Part shown: positions 1 through 3,268 of the stretch, in pieces
Layout of the letters: the number at the start of each line of letters is the position of its first letter
How positions within the stretch are numbered: position 1 is the first letter of the stretch
Translations under genes and position numbers: made by a program
From: Chloroflexota bacterium
Lineage (GTDB): Bacteria > Chloroflexota > FW602-bin22 > JAMCYS01
Assembly: GCA_021847625.1 (NCBI GenBank)
Contig: JAJZQK010000310.1
Span: 1-5,196, forward strand
DNA: 5,196 nucleotides
Reading direction: 5' to 3'
Notes under the pieces: model-generated
Database searches by the model: none
Seen by the model: only the letters and a program-made list of their open reading frames with translations
What the model was told of the DNA's origin: nothing

Positions 1-418
1 CCATGGTCGCGGCGGCGGATTTCGTCCAGGCGGCGACCTCGACCGTGCGCCTGGACGCAACCCGGGCCTCTTCCTCGAAGGCCGTCGCGGCGAGATCCTC
101 CGCTTGGAGCTGCACCTGTTGGGCTCGCTGGCACGCGCCCTCGGCTTCCCGTTGCCGCGCGACCAGCGCGTCGTACTGCGCCAGGTCGCGCAGGGCAAGT
201 GCCCTCGCCTCATGGTCCCTCCGGGCAACGGCGGCGAGGGTCGCGCTCGCCGTCTCCAGCTCTGCCAGCAGGCTGGTGAGATCGAAGACCGCGGTTTCCG
301 CGGCTGCCGGCGGTGCCGTGCTGTCGACAACCTCGGAGACTGGACCCTCCGGCAACTCGTCCAGGCTCAGCACCTCCGCCAATTCGGCGAAGCTCTTGAC
401 CACGATGGACCGGGACAT
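1..418 (-). CDS. Unrecognised coiled-coil-type protein, 3' end cut by window edge
   Basis: This open frame reads leftward from ATG at 418-416 and leaves the window with no stop after 139 codons, so the C-terminus is missing. The start is supported by GGAGG (429-425) with a 6-nt spacer. The product begins MSRSIVVKSFAELAEVL, followed by an acidic, Pro/Ala-rich stretch (about residues 19-42). From about residue 45 it is a long Ala/Glu/Arg/Gln/Leu-rich helix with many charged residues, typical of a coiled coil. There is no signal peptide or membrane segment. It lies 66 nt downstream of the 181-residue gene on the same strand, with no terminator seen between them, so co-transcription is likely. 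I do not recognise the family. The opposite strand is also open here, but it encodes an implausible Ser/Arg/Ala-rich peptide. I am fairly sure this is a gene; its function is unknown. Confidence 0.72.
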   Translation of the reverse strand, partial: MSRSIVVKSFAELAEVLSLDELPEGPVSEVVDSTAPPAAAETAVFDLTSLLAELETASATLAAVARRDHEARALALRDLAQYDALVARQREAEGACQRAQQVQLQAEDLAATAFEEEARVASRRTVEVAAWTKSAAATM

Positions 419-484
419 GGTATTCCTCCGATGAGTAAGATGTGATTGTCGGTACCGTAGAAATGGTTGAGGGTAAGGAATGGA

Positions 485-1030
485 TTAGGCGCCGGGGCTG
501 GCGGCGCTACCGGAAGGGGTCAGTGGACTTGGGCGAAACGCCGTGATGCGGCCGGTCGGCCTAATCACCGGGGTCTCCAGCTCCACCGGCACCAGAAGGC
601 TCGTGCCGGCGGACTGTTCGAGGGTGAGCCCTATATACTGCTCGGCCAGCACCGCAAGCAGCTCATCGGTGCGAAGTTCTCGGCCGTTCACCTGGAGGGC
701 CAGCCGCAGTAGGGCGAAGCGAACGCCGTCCTGCCGCCAGGCAGTCTGGTAGCAGCCGGCCAGCTCTCGATCGGTCCTGATGACGTGCTGGGCAACCACC
801 GCGACCTCCATCAGGTGCGGGCTGCCGACCATTCGCTGCAGCCGGGCCAGGGCGGCCCGAAGGTCATGCTCGAGAGCCCGCCGCCTGCCCCGCTCGGCGA
901 TCAGCACCTCCACCGGGACGGAATGCCGCTGGCCAAAGACCTGCATCAGCTTGCCGAGGGCTCGAGTCAGAAGGGCGGCTGCGAGCGTCAGCAGCCGTGT
1001 AAGGGGAAGGGATGCGCCAACTCTTACCAT
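485..1030 (-). CDS. Unrecognised 181-residue protein
   Basis: The frame stays open upstream to 1570, but the ATG at 1030-1028 is preceded by AAGGAG (1044-1039) with an 8-nt spacer. The upstream extension is Arg/Pro/Ser-rich and looks non-coding. The 181-residue product has a leucine/alanine-rich amphipathic segment at residues 8-32, which could be a weak membrane anchor. A basic helical stretch (about 46-66) follows, then a mixed region with a single Cys93 and Trp98 (about 70-140), then a Pro/Ser-rich tail (from about 148). I see no catalytic motif and do not recognise a family. Its start codon overlaps the stop of a possible small ORF in an ATGGTAA arrangement, which suggests translational coupling. 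The coiled-coil gene follows after 66 nt. The two may act together, but that rests only on their position. Confidence 0.68.
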   Translation of the reverse strand: MVRVGASLPLTRLLTLAAALLTRALGKLMQVFGQRHSVPVEVLIAERGRRRALEHDLRAALARLQRMVGSPHLMEVAVVAQHVIRTDRELAGCYQTAWRQDGVRFALLRLALQVNGRELRTDELLAVLAEQYIGLTLEQSAGTSLLVPVELETPVIRPTGRITAFRPSPLTPSGSAASPGA

Positions 1031-1134
1031 GGGTCTCTCTCCTTTGCTGACATGATGGGTGACTGCTGCAGGGTGAGGTTGAAGTGGCTTTCTTGCGCTG
1101 CGGACACGGCGGACCTCGGCGGCGCGCGGATCAT
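1024..1134 (-). CDS. Possible 36-residue small ORF or leader peptide
   Basis: A 36-codon frame starts at ATG 1134-1132 with the strongest Shine-Dalgarno sequence nearby: AAGGGAGG at 1148-1141, with 6 nt between GGGAGG and ATG. It ends at TAA 1026-1024, so its stop overlaps the ATG of the 181-residue gene by the ATGGTAA pattern typical of translational coupling. The peptide begins MIRAPPRSAVSAAQ and ends KERDPW; it has no signal peptide or known motif. An in-frame ATG at 1158 would add 8 residues, but it lies upstream of the Shine-Dalgarno, directly after an in-frame stop. It could be a leader peptide that feeds ribosomes to the next gene, a small protein, or chance. The evidence is the ribosome binding site and the overlap only. 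Confidence 0.38.
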   Translation of the reverse strand: MIRAPPRSAVSAAQESHFNLTLQQSPIMSAKERDPW

Positions 1135-1140
1135 CTGCGA

Positions 1141-1148
1141 CCTCCCTT
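1141..1148 (-). promoter_or_regulatory. Ribosome binding site of the small ORF
   Basis: AAGGGAGG on the minus strand, 6 nt before ATG 1134. It is the main reason to take the small ORF seriously and to prefer 1134 over the in-frame ATG at 1158. Confidence 0.45.
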
Positions 1149-1614
1149 TGGTTGGCATTTAGGGCTGGCTCGGCATATGGTAGGGGACGAGCGGTCTGTC
1201 GGATCGGGGAAAGGCGGACCGTGCGAGGGAGGGGAAGAGCCACGAGCGGGGTTGTGCCGGACAGGATGAGGGAAAGGCGCGGCCCAGGAATCGGACTTCG
1301 CCGCACAGCACTCCATAGCAGGCGAGCGCGGCGGTTGGTCATCTGGCCAGGGGACCCCGAGTTACCCTGCGAATGCAGCAGCCAGGGCTCCGAATGGCTC
1401 TGATCATCGGCGCTGGAGAGCAAGCTCGTTTTCGATCCGGCGCCAACTCGGTCGAGCCTCACCGCCCGTCTCTTCGAACTCCAGGCGGGAGAGCACGCTC
1501 GCGGGCCGATAGTCACCAGCCACATCCCACCGAGTCGGGGTCGAGACCACCCCGTCGGCTTTTCCGGCAAAGCCGACCAAACCAGATGTCCACTCGCAGT
1601 CTAGCCAGGCATGA

Positions 1615-1643
1615 TTACCTGGCAGTTACCTGGGAGCTACCTG
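1615..1643 (+). repeat. 11-bp-phased direct repeats, cluster A (three TTACCTG-like units)
   Basis: Units are TTACCTG at 1615-1621, TTACCTG at 1626-1632 and CTACCTG at 1637-1643. Each 7-bp unit is followed by a 4-bp spacer, so unit starts are exactly 11 bp apart. Tandem 7-bp units on an 11-bp pitch are the usual layout of OmpR/PhoB-family response-regulator operators (known for PhoB, PhoP and GlnR-type regulators). The repeats themselves are direct observation. That they are an operator is inference, as is which gene they serve; the nearest downstream leftward start is about 480 bp away. Confidence 0.6.
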
Positions 1644-1742
1644 AAGAGCGACGACGGGCGAATTCCTGGAAATCACCAGGCACTCGATGGAATTCACCAA
1701 GGCCGAGAGACGGCAGGCTACGAGAGGCCGACCAGCGGTGAG

Positions 1743-1771
1743 TTACCCGAGGATTACCTGGGGATTACCTG
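1743..1771 (+). repeat. 11-bp-phased direct repeats, cluster B (three TTACCTG-like units)
   Basis: Units are TTACCCG at 1743-1749, TTACCTG at 1754-1760 and TTACCTG at 1765-1771, again with 4-bp spacers and an 11-bp pitch. It begins 128 bp after cluster A and has the same orientation and sequence. Two independent triplets with the same unit, spacing and copy number make chance unlikely and suggest a pair of sites for one DNA-binding protein, perhaps with looping between them. Its target gene is not clear from the window. Confidence 0.6.
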
Positions 1772-2087
1772 GGGTGAGGCAGGGGCGAATCCCACGGGCG
1801 GTCGGGCCACGGGGGAGCGCCGCAGAGGTCGAAAACCAGACCGTCGAAGGACGGGGCTGCGGAGGGCGTTTTGCTCGTGGTGGCGGGAAAAAGCCGCTGA
1901 TCTCGCATTGGCCCAATGGATACAGACCTGCTGGTAATTAGCGCGAAGTTCGTCGTCGTCGGTCGGAATGGTTCATGGTCGCAGTGGCGCTACTTGTGAC
2001 CACCTAGTGGTGGGAGGCGTGGAAACTCCTGCGTTGGAGTAGAGGGTAAGAGCCTGTTGGGTTCTGGGAGAGGACTCGTAGGATAGC

Positions 2088-2123
2088 AAGAGGGTGGGCC
2101 CGATCCGTGGAGGCCCACCCCTT
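2088..2123 (-). terminator. Probable hairpin terminator of the secreted-protein gene
   Basis: A perfect 9-bp GC-rich stem pairs GGGTGGGCC (2092-2100) with GGCCCACCC (2112-2120) around an 11-nt loop. It extends by AAG (2088-2090) against CTT (2121-2123) with A2091 bulged. It starts 26 nt beyond the stop of the leftward gene ending at 2150, as expected for its terminator. In that direction the following sequence is not T-rich, so it would be a hairpin-type terminator without a classical U tract, or an mRNA 3'-end stabiliser. Confidence 0.5.
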
Positions 2124-2149
2124 GGGATCCCGAATTACGGGTTTCCCCG

Positions 2150-2707
2150 TTAGCGCGCCCACCCCCAGGGGCCATAGCCGCGCCCCATCATGCTGGGGCC
2201 CATCATGCCGCCCCAGCCCGTGCCGTAACCGCCCATCATTCCGCCCCAGCCATAGCCACCAGCAAAGCCCTTCTGCTCCAGCATGTACTTCACGCGAGCT
2301 GCCTCGGCCTGCTGAATGGAGTCGGCCTGGGTCTGCGTGAGGTAGCCGTTCTGGACGCGCAGCTTGAGAGCGTCGATCTGGGGAGCCATCAGGGCGTCGA
2401 TCAGGCTCTGCTCGCTCACACCCTTCTCCGCCGCCACGTCGGCCACGCTCTTGCCGCCCTGGAGCTCCTTCACCAGGTCGTTCGCGTTGATGCCGAGCTT
2501 GTCGGCGAGGATCTTCCACATGGGGACCTGCGAGTAGTCATAGCTGCCCTGAGTGCCGTAGCCATTGCCCCAACCGCCGTTGCCCCAGCCGTCGCAGCCC
2601 CAACCTGGACCGGGAACCTGCTGGTAATCAGGGGCGGCCATCGCCGCCGGTACGATTGCGGCCATCATCACCGCCGCCGCTGCCAAGGACACAAACAACC
2701 GCTTCAT
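2150..2707 (-). CDS. Secreted small protein with GxLTxxQAD (DUF2680/YckD-like) domain and Gly/Met-rich tail
   Basis: The start is ATG 2707-2705, preceded by GGAGG with a 6-nt spacer; an in-frame ATG 66 nt upstream lacks this and would bury the signal peptide. The 185-residue product has a Lys-Arg N-terminus, an Ala/Val/Met hydrophobic core (4-22) and an AMA-A type signal peptidase I site near residue 24. Residues 31-56 are Gly/Trp/Asn-rich with one Cys38. Residues 62-147 form a helical domain: an LGINANDL helix, a GKSVADVAAEKGVS segment and GYLTQTQADSI (121-131). This resembles DUF2680-like exported proteins of Gram-positives, whose function is unknown. Residues 150-185 are Gly/Met/Tyr/Trp-rich with three Met-Met pairs and an internal duplication. 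The tail might bind soft metals such as copper; that is inference. It is divergent from the metal-sensor operon and has a phased repeat operator upstream. Gene call strong, role unknown. Confidence 0.87.
   Translation of the reverse strand: MKRLFVSLAAAAVMMAAIVPAAMAAPDYQQVPGPGWGCDGWGNGGWGNGYGTQGSYDYSQVPMWKILADKLGINANDLVKELQGGKSVADVAAEKGVSEQSLIDALMAPQIDALKLRVQNGYLTQTQADSIQQAEAARVKYMLEQKGFAGGYGWGGMMGGYGTGWGGMMGPSMMGRGYGPWGWAR
2199..2251 (-). repeat. Internal coding direct repeat (33-bp period)
   Basis: A 20-bp sequence at 2199-2218 recurs at 2232-2251 with one mismatch, offset by 33 bp. The period is a multiple of three, so reading frame is kept. The repeats encode the two GWGGMMG segments in the protein tail (about residues 153-159 and 164-170). 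It is a local duplication in a low-complexity domain, prone to copy-number change. Confidence 0.75.
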
Positions 2708-2781
2708 CGCCTTCCTCCGTTCTTTCTCCTCGTCGGCCTGAGGGGACCACCTCCGGCCCGTCGCCCATATCATCGCTTAGC

Positions 2782-2821
2782 AATGTGAAGATGCTGTGAA
2801 GGGACTGTGTGGAAGCTGTGA
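2782..2821 (-). promoter_or_regulatory. Four-unit 11-bp-phased operator (TCACAGC-like), upstream of the secreted-protein gene
   Basis: Read on the minus strand, the units are TCACAGC (2821-2815), ACACAGT (2810-2804), TCACAGC (2799-2793) and TCACATT (2788-2782), each separated by 4 nt, giving an exact 11-bp pitch. Mycobacterium tuberculosis PhoP is known to bind TCACAGC-N4-TCACAGC, and this array matches that rule with two perfect units. It ends 75 bp before the leftward ATG. A -10-like TGATAT (2773-2768) follows the last unit and no good -35 is present, as in activator-dependent promoters. Binding by a PhoP-like response regulator is inference; none is encoded in the window. Confidence 0.62.
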
Positions 2822-2848
2822 GATGTTGCGGGGAGAAGTCCAGCCCTC

Positions 2849-2877
2849 TTGACAGGCCGCCTCCGGCATTATATCAT
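2849..2877 (+). promoter_or_regulatory. Sigma70-type promoter of the ArsR operon
   Basis: TTGACA (2849-2854, perfect -35), a 17-nt spacer, and TATCAT (2872-2877, one mismatch from TATAAT). Transcription would start near 2884, giving a 5' leader of about 27 nt. The -10 lies inside the left arm of the inverted repeat at 2871-2898, so a repressor bound there would block RNA polymerase. Confidence 0.82.
2868..2873 (-). promoter_or_regulatory. Possible divergent -10 element (TATAAT)
   Basis: The minus strand carries a perfect TATAAT at 2873-2868, overlapping the operator. No good -35 is found at the right distance. If used, it would start a leftward transcript near 2861 with a long leader into the secreted-protein gene and put that gene under the same repressor. 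It may be a by-product of the AT-rich dyad. Confidence 0.22.
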
Positions 2878-2898
2878 TATCCTGCGATACAATGATAT
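2871..2898. promoter_or_regulatory. Probable ArsR-family operator (inverted repeat)
   Basis: Perfect 8-bp arms, ATATCATT (2871-2878) and AATGATAT (2891-2898), are separated by 12 bp. It overlaps the -10 and start region of the promoter and ends just before the ribosome binding site of the ArsR-type gene. AT-rich dyads overlapping the promoter are the usual autoregulatory operators of ArsR/SmtB repressors. Metal binding would release the repressor and derepress the operon. Confidence 0.72.
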
Positions 2899-2904
2899 GA
2901 GGTG
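2899..2904 (+). promoter_or_regulatory. Ribosome binding site deciding the ArsR-family start
   Basis: GAGGTG lies 6 nt before ATG 2911. The in-frame GTG codons at 2902 and 2905 overlap this site and so are unlikely starts. Confidence 0.6.
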
Positions 2905-2910
2905 GTGCCG

Positions 2911-3264
2911 ATGTTGACCGCCGAGGTCCAGACCCTCACCCTGAAGGCCAAACTCTTCCGAGGCTTCGCCGACCCCTCGCGCCTCGCCATCCTGGAATCC
3001 CTTCGCTCCGGCCCCAAGAGCGTTGGCGAAGTGGTCTCCGCCACCGGTTTCGCCCAGTCCAGCGCCTCGACGCACCTGGCCTGCCTCTACGAGTGCGGGC
3101 TGGCGTCCCGCAGGCAGCAGGGCAAGTTCGTCTACTACAGCCTCAGCGACCAGCGGGTGGAGGCTCTTCTTCGCATGGGCGATGAGCTGCTTGCCGAGGT
3201 GGCGAGGGGGGTCTACGAGTGCACCCGCTACGAGAGCCCGGGCACCGACACAATCCCGAGCTGA
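2911..3264 (+). CDS. ArsR/SmtB-family repressor, CmtR-like Cd/Pb sensor
   Basis: A 117-residue winged-helix repressor expected to bind the dyad at 2871-2898 and release it on metal binding. FADPSRLAILESL (19-31) is the ArsR family signature. The helix-turn-helix covers about residues 37-63, with the recognition helix near SSASTHLACL, and the wing is QQGKFVYYSLSD (69-80). Cys58 and Cys62 lie in LACLYECGL, and Cys104 lies in VYECTRY. In mycobacterial CmtR the Cd(II)/Pb(II) ligands are Cys57, Cys61 and Cys102 in a closely similar LSCLRGCGL context, so spacing and setting fit a CmtR-type site rather than the ArsR or CadC sites. ATG 2911 is chosen over two upstream GTGs because of the ribosome binding site. 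Its stop is 4 nt before the next ATG, so it heads an operon. The usual CmtR partner, a metal P-type ATPase, is not in view. Family certain; ligand inferred. Confidence 0.93.
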   Translation: MLTAEVQTLTLKAKLFRGFADPSRLAILESLRSGPKSVGEVVSATGFAQSSASTHLACLYECGLASRRQQGKFVYYSLSDQRVEALLRMGDELLAEVARGVYECTRYESPGTDTIPS

Positions 3265-3268
3265 CGAG

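Larger units (their letters stand above)
1135..2149. other. About 1 kb region without a convincing gene
   Basis: Open frames here on both strands give Arg/Pro/Ser-rich peptides without a good ribosome binding site or recognisable domain, so I call none of them. The region separates two leftward-transcribed units. It contains the small-ORF ribosome binding site, two clusters of 11-bp-phased TTACCTG-like units (1615-1643 and 1743-1771), and a strong hairpin at 2088-2123. Weaker degenerate copies may lie between the clusters at 1662-1668 and 1673-1679, also 11 bp apart, and an isolated GAGTTACCC lies at 1360-1368. No tRNA, CRISPR or insertion-sequence ends were seen. I could not identify a convincing promoter for the left operon. 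Confidence 0.6.

Noticed and set aside
3..434. Plus-strand open frame opposite the coiled-coil gene
   Set aside because: It gives a Ser/Arg/Ala-rich peptide with no ribosome binding site, typical of the antisense of a GC-rich gene. The minus-strand frame has a good ribosome binding site and a sensible helical sequence.
1031..1570. Upstream extension of the 181-residue frame to an ATG at 1570
   Set aside because: The added 180 residues are Arg/Pro/Ser-rich with no domain, and the best ribosome binding site is at 1039-1044, just before ATG 1030.
1775..1795. GGGGCGAATCCC, which resembles a tRNA T-arm
   Set aside because: The TTC of the T-loop is missing, and no acceptor, D or anticodon stems could be placed around it.
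1373..1937. Plus-strand open frames at 1373-1741 and 1611-1937
   Set aside because: Both yield Arg/Pro-rich low-quality peptides without ribosome binding sites, and they run through the phased repeats. I treat them as chance frames.
1926..1938. 13-bp sequence ACCTGCTGGTAAT shared with 2616-2628
   Set aside because: One 13-mer match in a window of this size is expected by chance at an appreciable rate; the second copy is ordinary coding sequence in the secreted protein.
1999..2040. Small dyads: ACCAC/GTGGT at 1999-2011 and ACTCC/GGAGT at 2025-2040
   Set aside because: The 5-bp stems are too short to call as structures; they are common by chance in GC-rich DNA.
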